34,783 nt of DNA from Thermoproteota archaeon (GTDB taxonomy: Archaea; Thermoproteota; Thermoprotei_A; Sulfolobales; Pyrodictiaceae). The stretch's first letter is position 1, and each line of letters opens with the position of its first letter. Both the position numbers and the translations under genes were made by a program. The notes below the pieces were generated by a model. The model saw only the letters and a list, made by a program, of their open reading frames with translations, was not told where the DNA came from and did not search any database. Positions 8,260 to 16,066 of the stretch are shown here, piece by piece. Location of the stretch: positions 1 through 34,783 of the forward strand of contig JAADEY010000021.1 of assembly GCA_013153145.1 (NCBI GenBank), read 5' to 3'.

Positions 8260-8574
8260 CTGTGCCCGCCCCAAGAGGAGGGATTAGAACGCCTAGCCCG
8301 CATACTGCAAGCACTCTCACACCCCCTAAGACTACGCATAGTCGCCCTCCTAGCAGGCCACAGGGAACTATACCTCGCAGAGATAGCGGAGAAGCTCGGG
8401 GTCTCAAGGGCGCTCGCAAAGATCCATCTAAAGAAGCTCGAGCAGGCAGGCTTGGTGGAGTCAGTCATACGCGTGGAGCCCGGGAAGGCGCAGGCGAGGC
8501 GGTACTACAGGCTGGTCTGGAGGAGCCGCATCTGCATATCACCGGAAGAGATTAAGGAGCTCGTGGAGGGATGA
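8260..8574 (+). CDS. ArsR-like winged-helix transcription regulator with an apparent CTG start
   Basis: This is a 104-residue DNA-binding protein. LARILQALSHPLRLRIVALL (about residues 12-31) is the classic first helix pair of ArsR-type winged helices. It is followed by the recognition helix in IAEKLGVSRALAKIHLKKLEQAGLV (about 42-66) and a wing with RRYYRL. The frame has no ATG, GTG or TTG upstream of the domain. A CTG at 8260 lies seven bases after a perfect GGAGGTG (8246-8252), so CTG initiation is the best reading. The overlapping GTG at 8262 opens a different frame whose translation looks like a shadow. The next gene begins three bases after the stop, so it is co-transcribed with the membrane protein and the DUF4097-like protein. 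Confidence 0.7.
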   Translation: MCPPQEEGLERLARILQALSHPLRLRIVALLAGHRELYLAEIAEKLGVSRALAKIHLKKLEQAGLVESVIRVEPGKAQARRYYRLVWRSRICISPEEIKELVEG

Positions 8575-8577
8575 GCC

Positions 8578-8841
8578 GTGGAGGACATGGACAAGACCTT
8601 CATAATAGTCTCGCTCATCGTCTGGGCAGGCCTCGCAGTACTAGCGGCGACCGTCGGCACATACTCCGTGGTCGGCACGGTATTCACCTTCATAGTATTC
8701 ATGCTAGCTGTCGCAGGCTGGGTGAAGCTCATAAGGATATGGCTCGAGGAGAGAAGCGGCAAGGAAGAGGAGCCGCTCAGGGAGGAGATAAGGAGGCTTA
8801 GGGAGGCCGTCGAGGAGCTCCGCAAGGCCCTCGAGTCCTAG
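8578..8841 (+). CDS. Small membrane protein with cytoplasmic coiled coil
   Basis: It has 87 residues with two transmembrane helices (about 8-25 and 28-48). A highly charged C-terminal helix (about 55-87) with heptad-like leucines, EIRRLREAVEELRKAL, looks like a coiled coil. GTG 8578 or ATG 8587 could start it; GGAGGG sits at the end of the upstream gene. It lies between a winged-helix regulator and a DUF4097-like extracytoplasmic protein. That order recalls bacterial regulator, membrane adaptor and DUF4097 modules linked to envelope sensing. A signalling role between the membrane and the regulator is inferred, not shown. Confidence 0.65.
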   Translation: MEDMDKTFIIVSLIVWAGLAVLAATVGTYSVVGTVFTFIVFMLAVAGWVKLIRIWLEERSGKEEEPLREEIRRLREAVEELRKALES

Positions 8842-8848
8842 AGAGCTG

Positions 8849-9622
8849 ATGGGGAGGAGAGCCGCCTTGCCCCGGGAGAGGTTCTACCACTCACTATTGG
8901 CAGTAACAGCGACGGTGACAGCACTGGCGCTACTAGCGGTCGTCGTGACGCTCGCCGCGCCGGTGATCGAGGTGAGGCTCCCGGCACAGATAACCCGCTA
9001 CATCCCCTACATAACCGGCTGCGGGCGCTATGAGACAATAACACTGCTCAACGAGACAGCACCGCCCCTGGACAGCATAGTTGTGGAAGCGGGGGGAGTA
9101 GGGGTAACGATCAAGGCATGGAGCAGCGACAGGGTGGTGGTGCAGCTAGTCAACGAGGGGAGATGCATAGAATGGGGCGCATCAATAAGCGGCGGCCAGC
9201 TAAGAGTCCACGTGGAGGGCCAGGGCTGCTGCAAGGCATACATAAACATCCCGCGGAGAAGCTACAAGCAGATAGACGTCAAAGGCTCCGCAGTCAAGCT
9301 AGCCATGGAGGGAGTCGACGCGGGTGAGGCATGGATAAGCCTCAGCGCAGCCTCAGCAGAGATAGCATCAGCGAGGATAAAGAGCCTCCACATAGACCTA
9401 GACGCCGCAAACCTACACACAAGGGGACTCACAGTAACCAAGGAGGCAGTGATAAAAGCCGTGGCAAGCAACGCGAAGATAAGCCTCGCAAACCACGCAG
9501 CAAACATACTACTAAAGCCACCAATAACAGCTGCAAACATCCAGACAGCATGCAGGGAGGCGCCAAGCCCAGTAATCATGATAAGCGGCTCAGCCGCAAA
9601 CATCGTGGTAACATGCAGCTAG
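8849..9622 (+). CDS. Membrane-anchored DUF4097-like beta-helix/adhesin-type protein
   Basis: The protein has 257 residues. A short basic N terminus is followed by one transmembrane helix (about 16-38), so the rest should be outside the cell. The body has repeated short strands such as DSIVVEAGGVGVTIKAW, IDVKGSAVKLAM and IDLDAANLHTRGL. This matches the right-handed beta-solenoid style of DUF4097/putative adhesin proteins. Cysteine pairs (residues about 53, 98 and 126-127, and near both ends of the last 25 residues) could form disulfides. ATG 8849 follows the upstream stop by seven bases. It is the third gene of the regulator-membrane-adhesin set. The last 300 bases are markedly A/C-rich in third positions. 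Confidence 0.6.
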   Translation: MGRRAALPRERFYHSLLAVTATVTALALLAVVVTLAAPVIEVRLPAQITRYIPYITGCGRYETITLLNETAPPLDSIVVEAGGVGVTIKAWSSDRVVVQLVNEGRCIEWGASISGGQLRVHVEGQGCCKAYINIPRRSYKQIDVKGSAVKLAMEGVDAGEAWISLSAASAEIASARIKSLHIDLDAANLHTRGLTVTKEAVIKAVASNAKISLANHAANILLKPPITAANIQTACREAPSPVIMISGSAANIVVTCS

Positions 9623-9672
9623 CAAAACCAGCCTCGATACCCCAGCCTTTTCCTCCAGAGGATTTGAGGGGG

Positions 9673-9749
<77 letters not shown>

Positions 9750-9784
9750 ACGCGCTCCATGACTCAAGGGTTCAATACACGGCT

Positions 9785-9795
9785 GGTTTATAACC
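9785..9795 (-). promoter_or_regulatory. TATA box for tRNA-Ala
   Basis: GGTTATAAACC on the minus strand lies about 36 bases upstream of the mature tRNA-Ala 5' end, the usual spacing for an archaeal tRNA promoter with a short leader. I see no comparably good box close upstream of tRNA-Ile. Confidence 0.5.
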
Positions 9796-9901
9796 ATTTC
9801 CTCGCAATTTTGAAAAAGGCTTCCCAGCCATCCCTGCTCATAGGGGTTCTCAGCCACCCTAGGGAAGGCGTGAGCTGGGTGGACGTGAAGGGCCTGGGGT
9901 T

Positions 9902-9976
9902 GGGCCCGTAGCTCAGCCCGGTCAGAGCGCCCGGCTGATAACCGGGAGGTCGGGGGTTCAAATCCCCCCGGGCCCA
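9902..9976 (+). tRNA. tRNA-Ile (GAT)
   Basis: Cloverleaf: acceptor GGGCCCG with CGGGCCC, anticodon stem CCCGG/CCGGG with loop CUGAUAA giving anticodon GAU, and T arm GGGGG-UUCAAAU-CCCCC. The discriminator A at 9976 is not followed by CCA, unlike the three other tRNAs in this window. The stop codon of the minus-strand regulator begins at the very next base. Confidence 0.95.
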
Positions 9977-10645
9977 CTACTCCCTCCTATGAATGTAGTG
10001 TGGTAGTTCGCTGTGCACGTACGCCTCCACGACCTTGGCTTCTGCCTTCCTTAGCTGCTCCGCCAGCGTTGACACGGAGACTCCTAGCTCGCGTGCGAGT
10101 TGGCGTAGGTTTATCTTGCGTGGGTAGTTGTAGTAGCCTTTGAGGTATGCCTCTACGAGTATCTCCTCCTGCTTCGGGGTTAGCCCGGTGTCTAGTGGTG
10201 CTATTGGCTTGTCTTCTAGTATCCTGTAGCCCTGTGCCTCTAGTTCTCTGCGTAGGGTGTGTTTAGCGACGATGTATTCTACGATGAGGCCGCGGGGGGT
10301 CACGATTATTGATTTGAGTAGTGCTGCTGGCGGCGTGTTGTCTAGGGGGCATGTATGGTTCCTGCATATGCCCTTCGGCACTATTATCCTGTAGAGCCTG
10401 CTGTGTTTCGTTGATTGTAGGCACTGGTATCGGAGGTCTTTCTCGGCCCTTATGGTTGCGTCGAGGCTGCGTAGCTGTGTGGGTGGGCCGCGGACTATGA
10501 TCCATAGCTCCTCTGTGTCGCCGTAGACCCTCCTGTCGAGTATCCTTGCAGCGAGCTTGTCGTTGTCCGGCGTCTTTGCGAGGAGCTGGTGTATGTAGCA
10601 GTTGTCGTCCCTCATGCAGATTATAATGTGGGGCTTGGTATTCAT
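9977..10645 (-). CDS. HTH_10 (bacterio-opsin-activator type) transcription regulator
   Basis: The C-terminal part (about residues 155-222) has the HTH_10 pattern: LTPKQEEILVEAYLKGYYNYPR, then LRQLARELGVSVSTLAEQLRKAEAKVV. This is typical of archaeal Bat-like activators. The N-terminal 150 residues form an unassigned sensor region with cysteines in CMRDDNC (10-16) and CRNHTC (about 113-118), so metal or redox sensing is possible. It lies just downstream of the NarG-like operon on the same strand, 91 bases after narJ, with its own candidate TATA box, and may control that operon. Its stop abuts the tRNA-Ile gene end. Coding-strand wobble positions shift from C-rich to A-rich toward the 3' end. 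Confidence 0.75.
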   Translation of the reverse strand: MNTKPHIIICMRDDNCYIHQLLAKTPDNDKLAARILDRRVYGDTEELWIIVRGPPTQLRSLDATIRAEKDLRYQCLQSTKHSRLYRIIVPKGICRNHTCPLDNTPPAALLKSIIVTPRGLIVEYIVAKHTLRRELEAQGYRILEDKPIAPLDTGLTPKQEEILVEAYLKGYYNYPRKINLRQLARELGVSVSTLAEQLRKAEAKVVEAYVHSELPHYIHRRE

Positions 10646-10683
10646 AGCTGGGTTCTCTCCCCCGCGGAGACGCCGTGTACCCC

Positions 10684-10692
10684 TGTTATAGG
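10684..10692 (-). promoter_or_regulatory. TATA box for the HTH_10 regulator
   Basis: CCTATAACA on the minus strand lies about 40-45 bases upstream of the ATG at 10645, in the 91-base gap after the chaperone gene. Position and sequence fit an archaeal promoter, suggesting that the regulator is transcribed separately from the reductase operon. Confidence 0.4.
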
Positions 10693-10736
10693 GTCTGCTG
10701 GGTGTTGAAATACGTATCCTTGGAGAGGCGGGGGGT

Positions 10737-11450
10737 TTAGCTTATAAGCTCTGATAGGAGGTCCTGGTCAACCTCTATGTATTTCTCCACGAGCCTTATG
10801 ATTGTCTTGAAGTATTCTAGCTTTGAGTGCTTGTCTACGCAGCAGCGCAGCTTGGATAGCCAGTCGAGGTGCCCTTTCAGGAAGTTTTCCTGCTTGAGCA
10901 GTATGCTTCTCGGCGGCTTCTCCTCCTGGCACTGTTTTGTCGTGAGGTGGTGCATGTATTCTAGCTCGACGACCAGGTGGTCTGGCGGGTAGCGTAGCGT
11001 TGTGAGGCCCTCGGAGGCGTATAGTGCCTGCAGCTCAGCCATTAGCAGGAGACCTGGGGCCGTATAGTATGGGCCCTCGAGCCTCACCTTGAGGCTGCCC
11101 GCCTCCTCCTTGTAGACGTGCTCCCTTAGGGGGCAGGGGGGCTGCGGCATCCCTAGCTCAAAGAGGGCCACGTATTCTGCTTGGAACATGTCCCTGCCCA
11201 GTCTCCCGGCCTCCTCCCGGAAGAGGTCGAGAGCCTTGTCGGCGAGGCCGGCTAGCTCGCGGAAGCCCTCGTGGATCTCGGCCGCGTCCTCGAAGACCCT
11301 CCTCGCCTCGGTGAGGAGCTCGGGTAGCTTCTCGAAGTCCTCGTCGTAGGGGTAGTCTACCAGCCTGGCTGCAATATAGTAGGTCAAGGGCCTTATTGGG
11401 CAATGCCTGCTCTGCAAATTAACCCCCTTCACCCTGCAGGTGTCCTGCAT
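10737..11450 (-). CDS. narJ: NarJ/TorD-family chaperone for the molybdoenzyme
   Basis: Members of this family hold the catalytic Mo subunit until cofactor and Fe-S clusters are inserted. The 237-residue sequence is almost entirely helical. It has the family-typical pattern: a tyrosine-rich helix after LTYYIAARLVDYP, a central LxxEYVALFELG segment, and PPDHLVVELEYMHHL, which matches the conserved PDH-containing helix. It follows narG and narH on the same strand, the A-B-D order seen in type II DMSO-reductase operons. The 137-base gap upstream contains TGTTTAAAC and a CTGTAAGC copy, so it may have an extra promoter. No heme-b membrane subunit gene follows. Confidence 0.82.
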   Translation of the reverse strand: MQDTCRVKGVNLQSRHCPIRPLTYYIAARLVDYPYDEDFEKLPELLTEARRVFEDAAEIHEGFRELAGLADKALDLFREEAGRLGRDMFQAEYVALFELGMPQPPCPLREHVYKEEAGSLKVRLEGPYYTAPGLLLMAELQALYASEGLTTLRYPPDHLVVELEYMHHLTTKQCQEEKPPRSILLKQENFLKGHLDWLSKLRCCVDKHSKLEYFKTIIRLVEKYIEVDQDLLSELIS

Positions 11451-11587
11451 TCAAGGTTTTTCAGTGCTTACAGTCACACACATCTGTTTAAACACAGCCA
11501 CGTGGAGGGCTCGGAAGGGATCATCCCCTCGGGAGGGTGAGGGGCCGAGTGGGGTGTTCGAGGAGAGGGGGTAAAACACTGCCTGGG

Positions 11588-12544
11588 CTAGAGCTTCCAC
11601 GTCGGGTACATTGTTAGTACCTGCATTAGCTTGCTCTTGGGGCCCTTGGCGCGCTCCTGCTCCAGCACCTGCTTCACGCGACGCCAGTCCGGGCCGAACA
11701 TGAGGTCCATGTATTTCTCGTCGTACCTCGGTGTGCCGTCGGGCTTCGGTGGGGTTAGTACTGGTGGTATGTAGAGTACTCTCGGTACGACTCCATGCTT
11801 CTCGGCCAGCACTGGTAGTAGTGGTAGTGCCACCTTGTACTCCTTCGCCAGCACGTAGACGGGGCTTGCCGGGTCGTCTATGCGGCCGAAGTATATTGCG
11901 CGCTGTGGGCACGTCCTAACGCATACTGGTGGCTCTCCCCTCTCCAGCAGCGGCGCACACATTATACAGTGGCTGGCCTTCTTCCTCTCGAAGCTGAAGA
12001 ACATCCTTGCATACGGGCATGCCTGTACACACTGCATGCAGCCGCCACAGAACTCTGGGTTCACCAGGACGGGGCCCTCGGGCAGCTTTATGATCGCCGT
12101 GCCTGGCATCGGGCAGACTCTCAGGCATGCAGGGTTGTCGCAATGCATGCATGCCATGGGCAGGTAGAAGAACCAGGCGTCCTCAGGCTTGTTGCCCTCG
12201 CCCTTGTCCCAGTCCCAGTTGGGGCCGAACTGCGGTATCGGCAGCGGATAGATCCTCGGCGGGACTGTCGACTCCTTGTTGTTGAACAGGTTCTCGTACC
12301 TGAACTTGGCCTCGGGCTCGTAGTCCTCCCTCTTCAGCTCCAAGCCTAGCATCTTCTTGTTCAGCCAGTTCTTCGGGTATCCGGGCCCGGGCCTAGTCTC
12401 TACAATCCTCCACCAGATGTACGGCGCCTCGTACTGGTCGGTCTTCCACCACACCTTGCACGCTACGGCGCAGGCCTGGCAGCCTATACACTTGTTTAGG
12501 TCTATCACGAACACGTAGCCGCTGTCCGGGATCTTCACGGCCAC
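11588..12544 (-). CDS. narH: Fe-S electron-transfer subunit (NarH-like beta subunit)
   Basis: This 318-residue subunit passes electrons to the Mo subunit through four clusters. The cysteine sets are C19/22/25/29, C132/135/140/144, C166/169/172/176 and C193/196/208/212. The contexts FYLPMACMHCDNPAC, ACPYARMFFSFE and CIMCAPLLERGEPPVC match NarH and other type II DMSO-reductase beta subunits. In NarH the third set is CRGWRLC, where Trp replaces a cysteine and a 3Fe-4S cluster forms. Here it is CGGCMQC, so four 4Fe-4S clusters are predicted. GTG 12544 has GGAGGTGAG shortly upstream. It is 55 bases after the catalytic gene. There is no signal peptide, as expected for a partner carried out with a Tat substrate. 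Confidence 0.87.
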   Translation of the reverse strand: MAVKIPDSGYVFVIDLNKCIGCQACAVACKVWWKTDQYEAPYIWWRIVETRPGPGYPKNWLNKKMLGLELKREDYEPEAKFRYENLFNNKESTVPPRIYPLPIPQFGPNWDWDKGEGNKPEDAWFFYLPMACMHCDNPACLRVCPMPGTAIIKLPEGPVLVNPEFCGGCMQCVQACPYARMFFSFERKKASHCIMCAPLLERGEPPVCVRTCPQRAIYFGRIDDPASPVYVLAKEYKVALPLLPVLAEKHGVVPRVLYIPPVLTPPKPDGTPRYDEKYMDLMFGPDWRRVKQVLEQERAKGPKSKLMQVLTMYPTWKL

Positions 12545-12599
12545 ACCTGCTCACCTCCGCCCAGGGATCCGGGGCATGCACCTCCCTTGTGGAAAGGGG

Positions 12600-15500
12600 T
12601 TAGGGTGTTGATCCCTTGTACTTCCTTATCGCCACGCTGGTGTCACACTCGTTACCGGTGACTCCCCACAGGTTCCAGCCGTAGTGGATGTGATAGAACG
12701 GTGGCTTCGCCTCCTCGGGGTACTGTACTGCCTGCGTCGGCTTCGGCCTTATCGGCGTCACGCCGTTGAACCAGCCCTTCACGAACGTCGTCATCTCGGC
12801 GCCGTTGGCGACCCATACCTCGCCTGGCTTGACGCCTGGCAGCACCCTCGCCATGGCGACGAAGGAGCCGTAGATGTTGTATACCTCGACGAGGTCGCCG
12901 TCCCTTATACCATACTTGGCGGCGTCCTCCTTGCTTATGGCCACGGTGGCCATGTAGCGCTGCAGCCTCAGCAGCAGATCCATGTCACGGAACGTCGAGT
13001 GGGTGCCCCAGCGCTCGTGCGGCGTGTTCATCTTCAGCGGCGCCGGCTGCCCGTTGGGCAGCGGGTCGACCTCTGGAGGCTTGTAGGTCGGCAGCTCCTC
13101 GCCGAGCGCTAGGAAGTAGCTGTGGTCTATGTAGAACTGCTGCCTGCCGGTCAGGGTCTTGCCGCCGTGGGGTACCACGCTGAGGTACCTTGATATGAAG
13201 AGTACCGGCACCTTCACGCCTCCAGGCAGCTTCGCTGTCTCGTAGTGGAGCTTGCCGCCGGCGGGCCATGGTATGTACTTCTCAACGTTGTCCCTCCATG
13301 GGGTGTGCGGCCTCTTCCTGGTCTGCGCCGAGGGGAATGGTACTGGGTGCTTCTTTATCAGCTGTAGTAGGCCGTAGATGTAGCCGTCCACGTCGCCCTT
13401 GAACAGCTTCTCCTCTATCAGCTTCCTAACCTCCGGCGCCAGCTGGTCCTTGTACTTGGCGTAGCCCTCGGGGTCTGGGTACATTACCGGGCTGTGCTTC
13501 AGTATGAAGTGCGCCGCCATCTCCGGTGTCTCTAGGCAGCCCTCGCTGCATAGTCCCTTGAAGAACGGGTTCTCCTTGCACTTAGCGTCTATGAACTCCT
13601 CGTACACCTTGGTGAGGTCGTGCACCACCTTGTTCCTGGTGTCGTAGAACCTCACTCCACCCCTCCTAGCCGCCTCCATTGATATCGCCTTTGCAAGCAT
13701 CTTGAATATCTCGAAGTCGCTCCTCGCCTCCCCGAGTGGCTGCGCCGCCGCGTTCAGCGCCTGTATATAGACGTGCATCGGGGTCGTCTCGATGTCGAAC
13801 TTCTCGTACCAGGTCGCCGTGGGTAGCACGTAGTCTGCGAATACCGCGGTGGTGTTCATACGGAAGTCTATCACTACTATGAGCTCGAGCTTCTTCGGAT
13901 CCTTGAACCACTCAAGGGTCTTGAAGCCGCCCTTGCTCTGGTTGAGGAAGTTGCCACGCCATATTATCATTGCCCTCGGCCTCTTCGGCGGCTTCGGGTA
14001 GACCGGCACCCAGCCCTCGGCGAGCGCCTTGAGTATCAGGTAGTTCCTGTAGCCCCTCACGTTCCTTGGGTCGGTGCTGACGGGCTCCTGGAACTTGCCC
14101 GGCAGTGGGCCGGGCAGCTTTGTAAGCCTGCCTGCCTCGATGTCCGCGACTATCTCCTTGAACGTCTTCCCTAGCTTCCAGAGCTCGGTGTAGTAGTGCA
14201 CCCAGACGTAGAGGGTTGCGTTCTCCGGCCTCGTCTTCAGTATGCGGCCGTACTTGCCTAGGCCCTTCAGCCATACCTTGTACTGGCCGGTGTACTGGTT
14301 GAAGTTGCCGCCGTTGATGCCTATGTTGCCGGTCAGCGCCAGCAATAGTATCATGCTCCTGTTGTTGAGGTCGTTGTTGAACCAGTGGTTGGTGCCTCCA
14401 CCCTCTATTATCATGGCTGGCTTTATCTTGCCTAGGAGCTCTCCGAGCATCTTCACCTTCTCCGGCGGCACACCGGTTATCTCTGATACCTTCTCCGGCG
14501 TGTACTCGGCGAGCTTCTCCTTCAGTATCCTGAACACAGTCTTTACCTTCACCATCCTGCCGTCCTTGAGCTTCACCATCCACTCTCCGTCAAGCACCGG
14601 GTTGATGCCATACTTCTTCAGGTCTAGGTCGCGGTTGTCACCCATGCAGCCGGGCGCCACGACGGGCTTGTTGGTGTTGGCATCCCATACGTATAGCTTG
14701 AATGGGCTGCCTCCCTCAACCAGGTCGCTCTCACGCAGGAACTTCTTCGTGTCGCACCTAACCAGGAACGGCATATCGGTGAACGTCTTGACGTACTCCT
14801 CGTCGTAGAGCTTGTTGTCTATTATGTACTTCGCGACGCCCAGCGCCAGGGCGGCGTCGGTGCCTGGCTTGACGCTTATGAACTCGTCGGCTATCCTCGC
14901 TGTGGCGTTGAAGTCCGTGCCTATGTATATGACCTTGGTGCCCCTATACTTCGCGTTGGTTATGAAGTGCGCGGCTGCTATACGGCTCTCAGCTATGTTG
15001 GTACCCCATATGATTATCAGCCTGGCGTTGAGCCAGTCGGCCTCCTCACACTCCTCGGTCTGCACACCCCATGTTATCGTCTCTCCTGGAGGCAGGTCAC
15101 AGTACCAGTCGTAGAAGCTCAGTGGGCCGCTAGCACCCAGCAGGTTCGCGAGCCTATAGCCAGCGCCGGCGGAGATGTAGTTGTATGCTGGTATCGGCGA
15201 GAAGAACACTATAGCCTCGCCAGCATCCTTGCCGCCGTACTTTGCTGCCTCATCCTGTATGATATCTATTATCTTCGAGGCTATCTCCTTCAGCGCCTGG
15301 TCCCAGGTAATCCTCTTGAACTTGCCACTACCCCTAGGACCGACCCTCTTGTAGGGGAAGAGGACCCTCATCGGGCCGTAGATGTACCTCACGTAGGAGG
15401 CGCCGCGCTGGCAGCCCCTAGGGTTGTACTCGTGGCCCACAACCGGGTCGTAGACGTGGTAGTCGGCGGCCTGCTCCAACCCTATGATTATGTTGCCGTT

Positions 15501-15782
15501 CACATACGCCTTCCAGCCACACGCCTGCGTACAGTTGCCGGCACAGGTGCTCCTCACAACCTTGGTGTAGGTGACGCGCTGGCCCCAGTAGTACATCGTC
15601 GTCATGGCAACCCTTGAGTCCCTGAAGCTTGACAGCGTCTTCATCACTGCCTGGCCCTTCTTTATATCCTCGATAACCTTGGCGAGTAGTGGCAGGCCTG
15701 CAGTAACAGCTACAGCCTTAAGGAACTGCCTCCTCGTTACGAGCAGGCCCTCCCTCCTACGAGGACTAGAGCCCTGCGCCAC
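12600..15782 (-). CDS. narG: Molybdopterin oxidoreductase catalytic subunit (NarG-like, type II DMSO reductase family)
   Basis: This 1060-residue Mo-bisPGD enzyme has a Tat signal, TRRQFLK (16-22), and a hydrophobic stretch after it, so it should act outside the membrane. The N-terminal 4Fe-4S ligands are C80, C84, C88 and C124 in RSTCAGNCTQACGW...NPRGCQRGAS. Nitrate reductases have His where C80 is. The Mo-binding region SFYDWYCDLPP places D229 as the type II Asp ligand. WGTNIAESR and PGTDAALALG follow the NarG pattern. GTG 15782 has AAGGTG eight bases upstream. Nitrate is the first guess for the acceptor. Archaeal (per)chlorate or related oxyanion reductases belong to the same family and cannot be excluded. 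Confidence 0.87.
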   Translation of the reverse strand: MAQGSSPRRREGLLVTRRQFLKAVAVTAGLPLLAKVIEDIKKGQAVMKTLSSFRDSRVAMTTMYYWGQRVTYTKVVRSTCAGNCTQACGWKAYVNGNIIIGLEQAADYHVYDPVVGHEYNPRGCQRGASYVRYIYGPMRVLFPYKRVGPRGSGKFKRITWDQALKEIASKIIDIIQDEAAKYGGKDAGEAIVFFSPIPAYNYISAGAGYRLANLLGASGPLSFYDWYCDLPPGETITWGVQTEECEEADWLNARLIIIWGTNIAESRIAAAHFITNAKYRGTKVIYIGTDFNATARIADEFISVKPGTDAALALGVAKYIIDNKLYDEEYVKTFTDMPFLVRCDTKKFLRESDLVEGGSPFKLYVWDANTNKPVVAPGCMGDNRDLDLKKYGINPVLDGEWMVKLKDGRMVKVKTVFRILKEKLAEYTPEKVSEITGVPPEKVKMLGELLGKIKPAMIIEGGGTNHWFNNDLNNRSMILLLALTGNIGINGGNFNQYTGQYKVWLKGLGKYGRILKTRPENATLYVWVHYYTELWKLGKTFKEIVADIEAGRLTKLPGPLPGKFQEPVSTDPRNVRGYRNYLILKALAEGWVPVYPKPPKRPRAMIIWRGNFLNQSKGGFKTLEWFKDPKKLELIVVIDFRMNTTAVFADYVLPTATWYEKFDIETTPMHVYIQALNAAAQPLGEARSDFEIFKMLAKAISMEAARRGGVRFYDTRNKVVHDLTKVYEEFIDAKCKENPFFKGLCSEGCLETPEMAAHFILKHSPVMYPDPEGYAKYKDQLAPEVRKLIEEKLFKGDVDGYIYGLLQLIKKHPVPFPSAQTRKRPHTPWRDNVEKYIPWPAGGKLHYETAKLPGGVKVPVLFISRYLSVVPHGGKTLTGRQQFYIDHSYFLALGEELPTYKPPEVDPLPNGQPAPLKMNTPHERWGTHSTFRDMDLLLRLQRYMATVAISKEDAAKYGIRDGDLVEVYNIYGSFVAMARVLPGVKPGEVWVANGAEMTTFVKGWFNGVTPIRPKPTQAVQYPEEAKPPFYHIHYGWNLWGVTGNECDTSVAIRKYKGSTP

Positions 15783-15790
15783 GATGAAGA

Positions 15791-15832
15791 CACCTTGCAG
15801 GGACTATCTCTCCACCAACAACTGCATATACA
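15791..15832 (-). promoter_or_regulatory. Promoter and ribosome site of the narGHJ-like operon
   Basis: On the minus strand TGTATATGC (15832-15824) makes a TATA box about 42 bases upstream of the GTG at 15782, and AAGGTG (15796-15791) is a Shine-Dalgarno site with eight-base spacing. Between this box and the divergent PadR gene lie about 230 bases, including the repeated motif described at 15989-16060. Confidence 0.5.
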
Positions 15833-15988
15833 AATCAACCCCTTACTAGCTTTTACCCGCAGATTTCCGGTCGCCCCCATACAGCATACCGCAGCAAGAA
15901 GCACCCAAGCCCAACTAGCAGGGAGGACAACCCGGCAGCAACCATCCAGCCAACCCCTCACCCCTCTATGGCGCCGCCGAAGCATTCT

Positions 15989-16060
15989 TGCTGTAAGCTG
16001 CTACAAGCCTAAGATGCTATACAGTAAGCTTATAATATACTGCTGTAAGCTACAGTAACT
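15989..16060 (+). promoter_or_regulatory. Repeated CTGTAAGCT/ACAGTAAGCT motif around a TATA box (candidate PadR operator)
   Basis: CTGTAAGCT occurs at 15991-15999 and 16043-16051. ACAGTAAGCT occurs at 16021-16030, and ACAGTAACT at 16052-16060. The TATA-like CTTATAATAT lies at 16029-16038 between copies. The last copy ends only six bases before the GTG of the PadR-family gene. Repeats that bracket a TATA box fit repression by the adjacent regulator. A related CTGTAAGC is also present upstream of the NarJ-like gene (about 11471-11478 on the minus strand). Confidence 0.5.
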
Positions 16061-16066
16061 CGAGGT

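Noticed and set aside
8262-8555. GTG-started ORF overlapping the winged-helix gene
   Set aside because: Its translation is a Pro/Arg/Gly-rich shadow; the frame two bases earlier encodes a clear winged-helix domain.
11451-11912. Minus-strand ORF of 153 codons between the narH and narJ genes
   Set aside because: Most of it overlaps narH in another frame, with low-complexity Arg/Gly/Thr content.
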